DNA of 51,861 nucleotides from Candidatus Hydrothermus pacificus (lineage in GTDB: Bacteria > Hydrothermota > Hydrothermia > Hydrothermales > Hydrothermaceae). Position 1 is the first letter of the stretch. Each line of letters opens with the position of its first letter. The position numbers and the translations under genes were made by a program. This document shows, piece by piece, positions 1-9,213 of the stretch. The notes under the pieces are model-generated. The model was given only the letters and a program-made list of their open reading frames with translations. It was not told the origin of the DNA and did no database searches. The stretch covers positions 35,304 through 87,164 of the forward strand of contig MTOH01000012.1 in NCBI GenBank assembly GCA_002011615.1, written 5' to 3'.

Positions 1-1
1 C

Positions 2-1630
2 GGTTCAAAGTATTTCGGATACTCAGAGGTAAATTTAAGAAACAGGAACTTAAAAGAAGGAGTTTATGGTTTTGATTTAAATCTTCCCTTAAAGTATCTG
101 AATTTAGGATTTGAATCTGCATTTGATAAGTATAATTCCAGAAAAATAGGAGCATACGGAGGCAGAGGTAATTTTGATTATAAAGATTTAAAAATAATGG
201 GATATTATAAAGAATTTAATGATTTTTATAAACCCATTGAATCTCTTTATTTTAAAAAAGGAGGAAAAGAAGATTCTATTTCCGGAAAATATAAATGGTT
301 TTACTTTAAAAGATACGATTTTGAAGATATTTCAAGAAAGGAAAAAAATTATGTATTGGGTATAAGGTTTGATAAAGCTGGATATGAATTTTCAGAAAGT
401 TATTTAGAAGAAAATGAAAAATACACTTTTTCATTAAATTCTTTTTATCTTGCTCACAGCATAAGCAAACTTAAATTCAGATTTGACTATATTTTTGGGA
501 AAGAAAAAAATCCCGCGCTTTTCTCAGGGAGAAGAAATACTTATCTGATTAAAAGTAATATAGGCTACAGAAGGAGTGTTTTAAATATCAATTTAAAATC
601 AAACTACAAGATTGCAGAAAGTTATAAAGAATATGGTCAAAAAGGAGATGTTAATCTTTCATTTAAAAGGGCAAGTTTTTATTTGAGATCAGAATATTTT
701 AAAAATTCATTAAATCCGCAGGTGTTTATATTAAGTTCGGGATACGGGTTTTATCCTTATAATTCTTTAAAAATAAGAGGGTTTGTAAGAAGGGAATATA
801 AATTTTTATCGGATTCCTTGGGCAAAGGAGAGATTTTAAGCCTTTCAAATTCATTGGATTTTTATTTTAAAAGAAATTCCTTTTCCCCTTTTGTCAATTT
901 TAAAGAAATAAAAAGCAAGAGATATTACTTTAATTATATTTCAAAGGGATTTAACTTAAATCTTTTACCCTATAAAGACCTGAGAGCCCTTTATCTTTTT
1001 TCCGATGGAAAATCAAAAGGCTCAAAAGAGAAAAAAAATAATCTATCCATCTCAAAAAATATGGGTAAATTTTTATTGGTTTATGAATATGCTTATTTTT
1101 TAAATAAAGGCAAAAGTTATTTTGATACACTTTCTTCAAATGCCCAGAGGGTTAAATCAAATAAATTTATGCTGAATTTTATAAATACGGGTAAAGGGGT
1201 AGAAAGTTATGCGAGGATTTCCGATTCACTCTGGATAAGAGAAGAGCAGAGGGTGGATTATAATACCATTACTTTGAACAGTAAATTTTCAAAAGATATA
1301 AAACCCTCTTTAAGTCTTTATACAGGAATTTCCTTTAATAAAAAGAAAGGAATTGATACCCATCTCTCCGAAGGTTCTCTTGATTTTTATACCATTTCTC
1401 CCTTTACAGGGATAATAGGAAGAATAAAGAATATTATTATAGTTGAGGGAAGTTTTGAAATTGAAAATTCCTTGAAAAGAAATATTGATTATGGAAGACA
1501 ATCTGCGGGTCTTATTTTATCTTTCAATTATAAAAAAATAAACATTTCAACAAACTTAGAATACAAAAAGTTTCTTTCTCCTTCTTATGAAGATTTAAGG
1601 TTTACATTTAATGGAGAATTCAGATTTTAA
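2..1630 (+). CDS. Outer-membrane beta-barrel-like protein, 5' end outside window
   Basis: The reading frame is open from base 2, upstream of the first ATG at 197, with no stop, so the gene begins left of the window. The translation is a long run of short alternating hydrophobic and aromatic strands rich in Tyr, Phe, Lys and Ser, typical of an outer-membrane barrel, and it ends in Phe-Arg-Phe. No enzyme motif is visible. The next gene begins 11 bases downstream and looks LolA-like, so the two probably form an envelope operon. The function is not recognised; a barrel is inferred from composition and the terminal aromatic residue. Confidence 0.7.
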   Translation, partial: GSKYFGYSEVNLRNRNLKEGVYGFDLNLPLKYLNLGFESAFDKYNSRKIGAYGGRGNFDYKDLKIMGYYKEFNDFYKPIESLYFKKGGKEDSISGKYKWFYFKRYDFEDISRKEKNYVLGIRFDKAGYEFSESYLEENEKYTFSLNSFYLAHSISKLKFRFDYIFGKEKNPALFSGRRNTYLIKSNIGYRRSVLNINLKSNYKIAESYKEYGQKGDVNLSFKRASFYLRSEYFKNSLNPQVFILSSGYGFYPYNSLKIRGFVRREYKFLSDSLGKGEILSLSNSLDFYFKRNSFSPFVNFKEIKSKRYYFNYISKGFNLNLLPYKDLRALYLFSDGKSKGSKEKKNNLSISKNMGKFLLVYEYAYFLNKGKSYFDTLSSNAQRVKSNKFMLNFINTGKGVESYARISDSLWIREEQRVDYNTITLNSKFSKDIKPSLSLYTGISFNKKKGIDTHLSEGSLDFYTISPFTGIIGRIKNIIIVEGSFEIENSLKRNIDYGRQSAGLILSFNYKKINISTNLEYKKFLSPSYEDLRFTFNGEFRF

Positions 1631-1641
1631 AGGAGGTGAAG

Positions 1642-2235
1642 ATGAAGATAATCTTATACTTGCTTTTATTTTTAACCCTTCAGGAAATTCAGCAAAATAT
1701 AAAAAATAACTTCTCATGGATTAACGATGTTCAGGGAAATATGGAAATAAGAATTTCTCTTTCAGATACGACATTTTCGCAGAGTATGAAATTCTATATG
1801 GAAAACTCTCAGGAGGGTAAAAGGATAAAGATTGAATCAAATGGTGAAAAAGTGATGCTCAAGAATAATAAAATGTTTTTTAAGGAGAAATCTCTTTCTT
1901 TTCCCCAGATTCCTGATACAGGAAATATATTTCCTGAAGGTGAAGTTAATATAAACTCAAGGGGAGATGTAATAGAAATTGAATGCACACCACAGGATAC
2001 AACTTCAGGGATTTTAAATTACAAATTCTATGTGGATAAAAATACATATAATATAAAAATCTCTGAAATAACCACAAAATTCGGCGTTATCTATACAAAT
2101 TTTGAATATCAGAAATATTCAGAAGGCTATTTTTATAAAAAGGTAAAGACCCTTTCACAAAAAGGGATTGTTACAGTAATTGAGTATAAAGATGTTGAGA
2201 TTAATAAGGGGATACCGGAAAGTTTTTGGAAATAG
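1642..2235 (+). CDS. LolA-like outer-membrane lipoprotein-carrier-type protein
   Basis: A protein of about 197 residues with a short hydrophobic N-terminus that looks like a signal peptide. The rest is a beta-rich chain of the kind seen in LolA/LolB-like proteins, which bind lipoprotein acyl chains or lipids in the periplasm. A GTG lies in frame at 1636, but AGGAGG at 1631-1636 is spaced five bases before ATG 1642, so 1642 is the better start. The upstream barrel gene ends 11 bases before it, suggesting co-transcription. The LolA assignment rests on size, signal and overall pattern (DxxGxxxL-type features are weak); an unrelated periplasmic protein remains possible. Confidence 0.5.
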   Translation: MKIILYLLLFLTLQEIQQNIKNNFSWINDVQGNMEIRISLSDTTFSQSMKFYMENSQEGKRIKIESNGEKVMLKNNKMFFKEKSLSFPQIPDTGNIFPEGEVNINSRGDVIEIECTPQDTTSGILNYKFYVDKNTYNIKISEITTKFGVIYTNFEYQKYSEGYFYKKVKTLSQKGIVTVIEYKDVEINKGIPESFWK

Positions 2236-2287
2236 AGATGGCTTGTTTTTTTGGGTTACAATATAATAACTTAAAGGGGACTTTAAA

Positions 2288-3250
2288 ATGATGGGATTTG
2301 TTCTGGTTATGGTGAGTTTATACAAATATGCTGTTTTGCCTTATGAGTCAAGAAATGTTGATACCACTACATTCTCAATTATGTTTGACTATTTGAGAGA
2401 AGAACTCTCAAAATATGGTAATGTTCTTAATAAACAAAAAAGTTTTGAATTGTTAAACAGGATAAAAGAATGTGATACTGATACCTGTTTCAAAAGGATT
2501 TCAAATCGGTATCAAGTTGAAAACATTGTTTTTCTGAATGCTGATAGACTTGGCGAAAAGTATATAATCAGAATAAAGGTTTTTAATTCTAAGAAGGGAA
2601 AATTCATTTTTAATGGAAGGGACATCGGGACAGAGGAGGACCTTGATATTCTTATTCGAAGATTTTCAAGAGCAATTTACGAAGGAAAACCTGTTGAGAA
2701 AGTTGTTACACTGGAGACGATAACAGAAGTGGAAAGTAAAGAGGAACCGAGGAGAAGGCTTACGCTGAAATCTTTTGGCTGTAGAATTGGTTCCATTTTT
2801 CCTATAACCGGTTTTTATGATTCTGACAATTATAAACCTTCTAATTTAACAAGGGTTATACTGGAATTTTTTTATGAGTTAAAGAATGCAGGAATTGGGG
2901 TTGGAATTGGAGGTGCTTTCTTCGCAAGAGGGTCTGGTGTGGAATTTCCTCTCAGATATTTCCCTTCTCAGGGGAATATAACATCCTTTTTAGAAATTGC
3001 CCCTTCTTATTATTTTATGCCTGATGTTTATGAAGATGAAATAGATGGTAAAAAAATTTCCGGAGGCAACGGTCCTGGTATTGCAATAGGTGGTGGTTTT
3101 GCCTTCTTCAGAACTTACGAAACCAATTTTATTTTGAATGCAAAGTATCTTTTTATATTAAATAATGGTCCTGATTCAGGACTGGAACTAACTTTTGGTG
3201 TTCTTACTTCTGATAGGGAGATTTTAAAGATATTATTCGGATACCGATAA
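2288..3250 (+). CDS. Two-part envelope protein: CsgG/TolB-like N-terminal half, beta-barrel-like C-terminal half
   Basis: This 320-residue protein has a short hydrophobic N-terminus. Residues about 10-140 resemble the CsgG/TolB-N type of fold: an early 'YAVLPYES' strand, then an alpha/beta section with a Cys-containing 'CDTDTCFKRI' segment, which is also common in such proteins. The second half (about 155-320) is Gly- and aromatic-rich with barrel-like strands. AAGGGGA at 2274-2280 lies seven bases before ATG 2288, and a TATAAT lies at 2262-2267, so it may have its own promoter. A role sensing or assembling at the outer membrane is inferred; the specific function is unknown. Confidence 0.55.
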   Translation: MMGFVLVMVSLYKYAVLPYESRNVDTTTFSIMFDYLREELSKYGNVLNKQKSFELLNRIKECDTDTCFKRISNRYQVENIVFLNADRLGEKYIIRIKVFNSKKGKFIFNGRDIGTEEDLDILIRRFSRAIYEGKPVEKVVTLETITEVESKEEPRRRLTLKSFGCRIGSIFPITGFYDSDNYKPSNLTRVILEFFYELKNAGIGVGIGGAFFARGSGVEFPLRYFPSQGNITSFLEIAPSYYFMPDVYEDEIDGKKISGGNGPGIAIGGGFAFFRTYETNFILNAKYLFILNNGPDSGLELTFGVLTSDREILKILFGYR

Positions 3251-3252
3251 AG

Positions 3253-3393
3253 TTATGCATTTATATAACTCGAGTTTGCTAAAAGATAGATTTGTTGCTT
3301 TAACTTTTTAATTTTTGACATGTAATTTGGCACATCTTCCTCTGAACCTTCAAAGATTTCCTTTTCAAATCCGCCGGTGTTGCTCTTTTCAAA
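3253..3393 (-). pseudogene. Possible C-terminal remnant of a minus-strand gene
   Basis: On the minus strand about 46 codons are open, from just inside a TAA (3394-3396) to a TAA at 3253-3255. The translation is charged and balanced (it includes GGFEKEIFEGSEEDVP and ends LLANSSYINA), unlike random AT-rich sequence. There is no start codon or SD. It lies in the 317-base gap between two plus-strand genes. It looks like the tail of a decayed gene, but it is short enough to be chance. Confidence 0.25.
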
Positions 3394-3530
3394 TTAATTT
3401 GATGATGTCTAATGTTTTATGAATTAATCAGGAATTTGTTACACTCTCAGGAGGTGATAATCTATCTTAACCTAAATATTTTATTTAAATTCCCTTGATA
3501 ACAACCTCTTGGCTCAAAAATAATATAATC

Positions 3531-3559
3531 TTGAAATTTTTTAAATTTTCTTTTAATAT
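3531..3559 (+). promoter_or_regulatory. Sigma-70-type promoter for leaderless ORF at 3568
   Basis: TTGAAA (3531-3536), a 17-base spacer and TAATAT (3554-3559) lie eight bases before the ATG at 3568. The predicted start site is essentially the start codon, and no SD is present. Confidence 0.45.
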
Positions 3560-3567
3560 TTATATCT

Positions 3568-3864
3568 ATGAAAGACCTCATAGAGACTTTATCTAAGGCT
3601 TTAAATGCTTCTCTACCAGGTAAAAAATACGAAAAATTTTCTGATGAAGTTGCTGAAATTATTTCTGGTATCTTTGGCATACCCTTTAAAGAAGCCAAAC
3701 AATTAGGACACACTCTCATGATTATCTTCGGTGCATCGTTACTCGGTGGAATTTATGCAAGAAACAAGTTGCTGATTACCTTGGGAAGTGGAGGATGGGT
3801 TGGTTTAATATTGACCAGGATTTTAAAAGGGCTCGTATATAATAGAGAATTCATCTATTATTAA
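3568..3864 (+). CDS. Small hypothetical membrane protein
   Basis: A 98-residue ORF of unknown function. Its first 45 residues are amphipathic and charged ('EKFSDEVAEIISGIFG'). Residues about 47-90 hold two hydrophobic stretches rich in Gly, Ile and Leu that could form a membrane hairpin. There is no SD, but a good promoter places transcription start at the ATG, and a perfect inverted repeat follows the stop. The antisense ORF across it is less protein-like. The gene stands alone between two gaps. Confidence 0.45.
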   Translation: MKDLIETLSKALNASLPGKKYEKFSDEVAEIISGIFGIPFKEAKQLGHTLMIIFGASLLGGIYARNKLLITLGSGGWVGLILTRILKGLVYNREFIYY

Positions 3865-3881
3865 AAGTCTGATTAGACTTT
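3864..3881 (+). terminator. Short hairpin after the 3568 ORF
   Basis: AAAGTCT-GATT-AGACTTT is a perfect 7-bp inverted repeat at the stop codon. The stem is AT-rich and no T-run follows on the plus strand, so termination is only possible, not clear. Confidence 0.3.
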
Positions 3882-3900
3882 AACCGGAACAGTCCAACAT

Positions 3901-3929
3901 TTGAATAGTGTTAAAATTTGTCTTATAAT
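3901..3929 (+). promoter_or_regulatory. Sigma-70-type promoter upstream of the beta-helix gene
   Basis: TTGAAT (3901-3906), 17-base spacer, TATAAT (3924-3929). The predicted start near 3936 gives a leader of almost 190 bases before ATG 4124. Confidence 0.45.
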
Positions 3930-4123
3930 GTAGGTATAAAAGAATTCCAGCCACTTATTTTTAACACCTCGGGGGTGTGAAGAAAAGGGTATAATTGGGT
4001 TTTTTGTGTTAATTGCGTTTGTTGGGTTTGTCTGTATTGTTTTTTGGTGTTGAAATTTCAGTTTTCTATTGAAAAAACCATTGTTTGAATTTTAAACTTT
4101 AGATGTTTATAAAGGAGGAAATC
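3930..4123 (+). other. Long U/G-rich leader of the beta-helix gene
   Basis: The segment between the promoter and the gene holds a small hairpin (ACACC-TCGGG-GGTGT, 3964-3978). From about 3985 to 4060 it is strikingly rich in T and G on the plus strand. It ends in AAAGGAGG (4111-4118), the SD for ATG 4124. I see no ORF and no riboswitch consensus that I recognise. Confidence 0.4.
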
Positions 4124-5647
4124 ATGATGTTTAAAAATAGAAGTTTTTTGATATTTCCGGGATTAATGATTGCGTTTTCAATTTCAACCCCGCAGGCGAC
4201 AACCTATTATGTTTCTGTAAACGGAAATGATAACTGGCCAGGCACAAGTCCTGATTCTGCGTGGAGACATATTAATCATGCTTGTTCACTTGTTACCGCA
4301 GGGGATACAGTTCTGGTTCTTGAAGGTATGTATGAGGAAAGGGTGGTTTTGCAAAATTCGGGCACACCGGGTAATATGATAGTGTTTAAATCCGAGCCCA
4401 GGAGAACTGCAACCACATGGGGGTTTGATACGAATTCACCGGATAAGGGAAGTTATGTAAGAATTGAGGGTTTTAATATTGCATGGGATACAACTCTTAC
4501 GGGATGGCGTGATTTCGGAATTTTTATCAACAGCAATAATGTGGAGATTGTTGATAATTATATTTCTTACTGGCGTAAAACCGGGATTGTGGGATACTGG
4601 GGAGGTGAACCCAGGAATATTTATATTGCCGACAATAAAATCTTCCATTCTCAATCAGGAATATGGGTAAACGGAAAAAACTGGCTGATTGAGAATAATG
4701 AGATTGAGCGTCTTTATGATTACGGTAACGGTGATTGTGATTATACGAGATTCTTCGGCGACAGTATAACTTTTTATGGTAATTACTTTCATGGAACAGA
4801 CCCCGATTCTATTGGTTCGGCTCATGTTGATTGTTTCCAGACTTTTGATAATAACGGAGAACATGCTGCCTATGTTGTAATTGAAGCAAACAGGGGTTTT
4901 GACTTTCATCAGGGATTTATGGGAGAGGCTCACTATTATCACAATTCCCATGATATTGTTTTTAAAAACAATATTTTTGCACGTGGCTGGTCATGGGGTT
5001 TATGTGTTCAGGATATTTCAGATGTAAGAGTATTGAATAATACATTTGCGGATATTCAATGGCACGGAGTAGGATTTCAGGGACAATATGCTCAGGGTGG
5101 AGTGGTTATAAACAATATCTTCTACAACACAAATACAAGTTACTGGTGGTCCGATTCCGCACAGGCAACAGGCGATTATAATTTGATTTTCGGAGCAAGC
5201 CCTCCAACACAGACAGGTCCTCATGATATACTGAATCAGGACCCTCAGTTTGTTGACCCGGGTAATTATGACTATCGCCTGCAACCTGCTTCACCTGCGA
5301 TTGATAGCGGTGATTCACTTCTTGAAGTTCCCTATGATATAGTGGGAATTCCCAGACCCCAGGGGATGAGATGGGATATAGGAGCCTATGAATATGTTTC
5401 TCCGGGAATTAAGGAAAGCCACAAAAAAGTGGTAAAGCCTTCCGGAAAATTCAAGCTTGGTATAAATCCCTTCATAAATTCAGCAAGAATAAAGGGAATA
5501 AAGAATAAAAAAATTATTATTTATGACCTTTCTGGACGCAAGATAAAAACTTGCAAGAGCAATTTTATCGGCAAGGGTTTGAAATCCGGAATTTATTTTA
5601 TAAAGGTAGAAAATGCAGGATTTTTTGAGATTATAAAGATTGAGTAA
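4124..5647 (+). CDS. Secreted right-handed beta-helix protein with C-terminal sorting-like domain
   Basis: About 507 residues from ATG 4124, chosen over the in-frame ATG 4103 because AAAGGAGG (4111-4118) sits six bases before it. A signal peptide (MMFKNRSFLIFPGLMIAF...) is followed by a DUF1565-like opening ('YYVSVNGNDNWPGTS') and many Asn-rich turns ('NNVEIVDNYIS', 'NNIFARG', 'NNTFADI') spaced like parallel beta-helix rungs, as in polysaccharide lyases and similar surface proteins. The last 70 residues contain 'IYDLSGRKIKT' and 'GIYFIKVENAG', a T9SS-type or related C-terminal domain. It is likely exported and carbohydrate-associated; no catalytic residues can be assigned by eye. Confidence 0.75.
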   Translation: MMFKNRSFLIFPGLMIAFSISTPQATTYYVSVNGNDNWPGTSPDSAWRHINHACSLVTAGDTVLVLEGMYEERVVLQNSGTPGNMIVFKSEPRRTATTWGFDTNSPDKGSYVRIEGFNIAWDTTLTGWRDFGIFINSNNVEIVDNYISYWRKTGIVGYWGGEPRNIYIADNKIFHSQSGIWVNGKNWLIENNEIERLYDYGNGDCDYTRFFGDSITFYGNYFHGTDPDSIGSAHVDCFQTFDNNGEHAAYVVIEANRGFDFHQGFMGEAHYYHNSHDIVFKNNIFARGWSWGLCVQDISDVRVLNNTFADIQWHGVGFQGQYAQGGVVINNIFYNTNTSYWWSDSAQATGDYNLIFGASPPTQTGPHDILNQDPQFVDPGNYDYRLQPASPAIDSGDSLLEVPYDIVGIPRPQGMRWDIGAYEYVSPGIKESHKKVVKPSGKFKLGINPFINSARIKGIKNKKIIIYDLSGRKIKTCKSNFIGKGLKSGIYFIKVENAGFFEIIKIE

Positions 5648-5658
5648 AACTCCATAGA

Positions 5659-6860
5659 TTATTTAGAAAGGTTGGAAATTAAAATCCCGTACCTTAAATC
5701 TTTCCGAATTTTTATCTTTCTTTTTCTTTCAAGGTTTTTAATTATTCTCTCAAACTCTTCTAAAGGTAACCTTAGCAATTGAGCAGGATACCACATGGAA
5801 ATGTCTTTTTTTGTGAATTCAACTATCACTTCTTCAAGAGCAGGTGGCTTTAAAGATTCAAGTTTTTTTGAATTTTTAAGATACTCTCTGAATTCGTTTT
5901 CAAAGAATGCCTTTTCAATTTTTAACATGTAATTCAATATATCCCTTCCGAGTTTTTTAAAGATTTCTGAAGCAAAGTCTGCCTGTGTTATTCTTTTTCG
6001 GGTCATTTCAGGAATTATTTTGAATTTATAGTTAAATCTTTTAGAGAGTTTTCTCTCAATTTTATCAAATTTTTCCATCAATACCTCATCAATACCTTTT
6101 TCCTTTCCACACCAAAGGATTTTTGCCTGAAGTCCTTGCTTTGCTACTCTCAATCTGTTTATCAGATACTCTTTAAATCTTTTCTCATTTATCTTTTCAT
6201 CATTCAGCAAGAAGGCTCCGAGACAGAAGAAAATATAGTCGGTTATTAAGTCCTTATATAAAACCGCATCCCCTATCCTTATCTCTATTGTGGGTCTCAT
6301 GATAACTTTGTTGCATATATCAGTTCCCCAGAGAAAAAATCTTAAGTTATTATTTTCGTATCTATTGGGGATGGATGTGAGCCATGCATGGAATAGAATT
6401 CTGTAACTTTTCCAGTTTTCTTTTATATACTTTGTATAAATCGGGCTGTTTACGAGTACCGCACCGAATAAAGGTGCATAATTTATCAGGTTTCTGTCGT
6501 ATTTAAAGGATTCTCTGAAGGAGAAAAAACTTCCTATATGAACATGAAAACCTGTTGTATCGCCCGAGAGAGGATAAGTTGCCGAGGGTAAAAATATGAA
6601 ATTTGTATTTTTCTTATATTCTTTTAGTTTTTCAAAGAATTTTTCAACAACATTTTCACATTCCTTTAGTCCCTCAATATCCCGCTTCTGAACTCAAGCA
6701 CATGAGCATTAAAATATCTTATAAAATCAAAGCCCGTATGGGACCCTTTAATTGAGTTTCTTAAGTCAAAAATTAAATCGTCTATCTCCTCCTGCTTTGG
6801 GGGGATGAATTTTGTGTTTAAAATTGGGATTTCCCATTCAAATCCAAAGGTAAGTTTCAT
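5659..6860 (-). pseudogene. GCS2-type carboxylate-amine ligase, interrupted by one frameshift
   Basis: Read continuously this is about a 400-residue protein, the usual length of the GCS2 (YbdK/glutamate-cysteine ligase 2) family, which uses ATP to join an amino group to a glutamate-type carboxylate. The N-terminal piece (6666-6860) has the metal-binding 'FGFEWEIPIL' motif and ends '...EFRSG' followed by a premature stop. From about 6684 the minus strand continues in another frame through 'GDTTGFHVHIGSF' (the family HVHVG motif) into 'RPTIEIRIGDA' (6300 onwards). The frames join exactly if one G is restored to the GGG run at 6681-6683. It overlaps the upstream gene by ATGA. It could be a true pseudogene, programmed shift or sequencing error. 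Confidence 0.75.
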
Positions 6861-7753
6861 AGTTTTATCTCCATTTTAAATTCAGTCCTCCTGCCCTTTT
6901 TAATTTTTATCTTTTTATAATAAAATCTGTTTAAAAGGTAGTTCAGCCCATAATAGAAACTGAAATTTAAAATTTTTCTGTTTACGGATTTTAAAATTAA
7001 TCTTCTGTTTTCCTTTAAATATCTTATCTCATCAACTTTGCCGAAATCTTCGTTATACCACCATACCCAGAAAGGATAACCTAAATGCGGTAATTCTATT
7101 ATTTTTTTATCCTTTTTAATTCTTAAAAAATATTTATAAATTTCACCACCTGTAAAAATGTTTATTTCAAAAAAGGGATAAAATTCCTTTTCTTTTTTTG
7201 ATTCTAAAACAAATGAAAAAGATAATTTGTTTTTATTCAATTCAATTATTTTCTCAAAAATAAAATCCTTTTCTTTCTTTTTACCATAAAATCTTTTCTT
7301 TGTAATTTTAAATTCAACTTTTTTCTCATAAAGATTTTTCTCAAAAATTCCCTGAGATATGCCACAGTTTGTGCTTTTCCCGTGAATATAAACAAAGTTA
7401 CTCAAAAACCATTCAAAATTTTTTCTTTTATCCAAAAGGGAATCAATCCTCCCACCCTTTTCAGGGTCAATCAAAATTTTCATGTATTCATTCTCCAAAA
7501 CTGCGTAATACTTCCCTTTTTCAGGAATAAAAATAGTGTTTTTCTTTTTTCTAATTTTTTTATAAAGAAATTTATGAGATATCTTCTCATCAAGTGCGAT
7601 TAATTCGCCTTCTTGATAGCCCTTTATATTTTCGATTAAGATTTTTTTATTTTTTATTTTCTTAAAATAGCCGGTATTTTCCGGAAAGACGTCAAGAGGG
7701 ATAAACTCCGCCTTTTTTTCCTTTATTTTATTTATTTTCCCTATAATTCGCAT
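6857..7753 (-). CDS. Uncharacterised beta-rich protein, mutarotase/glycosidase-like fold suspected
   Basis: A very basic 298-residue cytosolic protein with no signal peptide. The segment 'YAVLENEYMKILIDPEKGGRIDSLLDKR' (about residues 83-110; quoted here only as a position guide) resembles the start of the galactose-mutarotase-like domain of some glycoside hydrolases. Long amphipathic strands and 'PHLGYPFWVWW' follow. I do not see catalytic residues. Its stop overlaps the start of the GCS2-like ligase by ATGA, so the two are translationally coupled. A canonical promoter lies nine bases before ATG 7753, implying a near-leaderless mRNA. Function unknown. Confidence 0.6.
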   Translation of the reverse strand: MRIIGKINKIKEKKAEFIPLDVFPENTGYFKKIKNKKILIENIKGYQEGELIALDEKISHKFLYKKIRKKKNTIFIPEKGKYYAVLENEYMKILIDPEKGGRIDSLLDKRKNFEWFLSNFVYIHGKSTNCGISQGIFEKNLYEKKVEFKITKKRFYGKKKEKDFIFEKIIELNKNKLSFSFVLESKKEKEFYPFFEINIFTGGEIYKYFLRIKKDKKIIELPHLGYPFWVWWYNEDFGKVDEIRYLKENRRLILKSVNRKILNFSFYYGLNYLLNRFYYKKIKIKKGRRTEFKMEIKL

Positions 7754-7762
7754 GAGTTTTTA

Positions 7763-7792
7763 ATTATAAAATTATTTATGGGTGTCTTACAA
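7763..7792 (-). promoter_or_regulatory. Sigma-70-type promoter, minus strand, for the 7753 gene
   Basis: On the minus strand TTGTAA (7792-7787), an 18-base spacer and TATAAT (7768-7763) lie nine bases before ATG 7753. The predicted leader is 0-3 bases. Confidence 0.45.
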
Positions 7793-7872
7793 TGTTTTTA
7801 ATTTTCTCTAAATTTCCTTTGTAATAGGCACGTTAAAACCTTCTGTGAAATTTTTAAAGAGGAGGTAAATTT

Positions 7873-9147
7873 ATGAAAAGATGGATTATACGGGTTTTCT
7901 TTTTAACTGGTATAATACTTGTTTCGAATGGCTGTAAGATGAACGATACCGAAAGTCCCACAGTAACAATAACCTATCCTGATGATGGTGCTTCTGTGAG
8001 TGGAATTGTCACCATTACAGTTAATGCAGACGATAATGAAAGTGTAACACGAGTTGAATTTTATATTGATGACAGTCTTGAATACACGGACACAGATGCA
8101 CCTTATTCTTATTCATGGAATACTACAGGTTTACCAACTGGAAGCACTCATTCAATTAAAGCAAGGGCCTATGATGAAGAAGAAAATATGGGTGAGTCAC
8201 AGACAATTTATGTTACAATTTCTCAGATTTCCCTTGAACTCGTGGGTTACCTTGCTATACCCAATTTTTATGCCCGAGCTATTTCGGTTTCCGGTTCTTA
8301 TGCATATCTCACAGGTGATGCAGGTGGAGGAGATTATTTCAGGGTAATTGACATGAGTAATCCTGCCTCTCCTGTGGAGGTATGGTCAGGTATGACAAAT
8401 CTGAGCTCGGCTCCGATGATTATTAAGGATAATTACCTCTATGTCCTGTATTATAACAAAGGAAGAATTTTTGATATCAGTAATCCGGCTTCTCCTGAAT
8501 CAGTCGGTGTTTTCAATAATGGAGATACTCTGTTATTGACTGGTCAGGGCGATATTCATGGAAATTATCTTTTTACCGGCACCTATACTGTATGGAGCAA
8601 GAATTACTTTGTGGTGTGGGATATAACAAACCCTGTTTCTCCCTATCCAGTAGGTTCTTATTCAACAGGGTCAGGTAATGAATTTATAGATGACGTAAAA
8701 ATATCAGCTGATGGGAATTACGCCTATCTTGCTGTAGATGGATATGGTCTGAGGATTATAGATGTCTCAAATCCTTCTTATCCCTATGAAATTGGTTCCC
8801 TTAATACAGGTGATGGCTCTGAAATTGAGATTTATGGTTCTTATGTTTTTATGGCTGACAATGTGAATGATATAATACATGTCATAGACGTAAGCAGTCC
8901 TGCTTCTCCTTTTGAAGTCAATACTTTTGCAGGTGGTGAGAATTCTTCAACTGCTCTATCCTATCCATATTTTTACCAGGGTCATGCCTATCATCTGTAT
9001 GTTTATGATATAAGCAATTTCTCATCATCCATTCCGCAGCTCATAGATTATACGGGTGGAATGCATGTAAGTGATATTTTGATTTCAGGGACCTATATTT
9101 ATGTGGCATGGGGTGAAGACGGACTTGTTATACTGAGATTGCAGTAG
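7873..9147 (+). CDS. Lipoprotein with Ig-like domain and LVIVD repeats
   Basis: A 424-residue exported lipoprotein. The signal peptide ends in a lipobox-like SNGC (Cys21). Residues about 28-115 form a bacterial Ig-like domain ('SPTVTITYPDDGASVSG' ... 'SIKARAYDEEENMG'). From about 120 to the end there are five or six LVIVD-type repeats ('AYLAVDGYGLRIIDVSNPS', 'VIDVSSPASPFEV'), which build a beta-propeller-like surface domain. GAGGAGG at 7861-7867 precedes ATG 7873. It stands divergent from the 7753 gene. A surface adhesion or binding role is inferred from the architecture. Confidence 0.8.
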   Translation: MKRWIIRVFFLTGIILVSNGCKMNDTESPTVTITYPDDGASVSGIVTITVNADDNESVTRVEFYIDDSLEYTDTDAPYSYSWNTTGLPTGSTHSIKARAYDEEENMGESQTIYVTISQISLELVGYLAIPNFYARAISVSGSYAYLTGDAGGGDYFRVIDMSNPASPVEVWSGMTNLSSAPMIIKDNYLYVLYYNKGRIFDISNPASPESVGVFNNGDTLLLTGQGDIHGNYLFTGTYTVWSKNYFVVWDITNPVSPYPVGSYSTGSGNEFIDDVKISADGNYAYLAVDGYGLRIIDVSNPSYPYEIGSLNTGDGSEIEIYGSYVFMADNVNDIIHVIDVSSPASPFEVNTFAGGENSSTALSYPYFYQGHAYHLYVYDISNFSSSIPQLIDYTGGMHVSDILISGTYIYVAWGEDGLVILRLQ

Positions 9148-9213
9148 GACTTAACGCCCTTAAAAAATTTCCTAAATAATTTATTTATCACTATCAGAGG
9201 TGGCTGGTCATAT

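Noticed and set aside
3462-3719. 85-residue minus-strand ORF
   Set aside because: It is antisense to the better-supported 3568 ORF and has no SD or promoter.
4436-5318. Several minus- and alternate-frame ORFs inside the beta-helix gene
   Set aside because: They are shadows of a long gene with a signal peptide, SD and C-terminal module.
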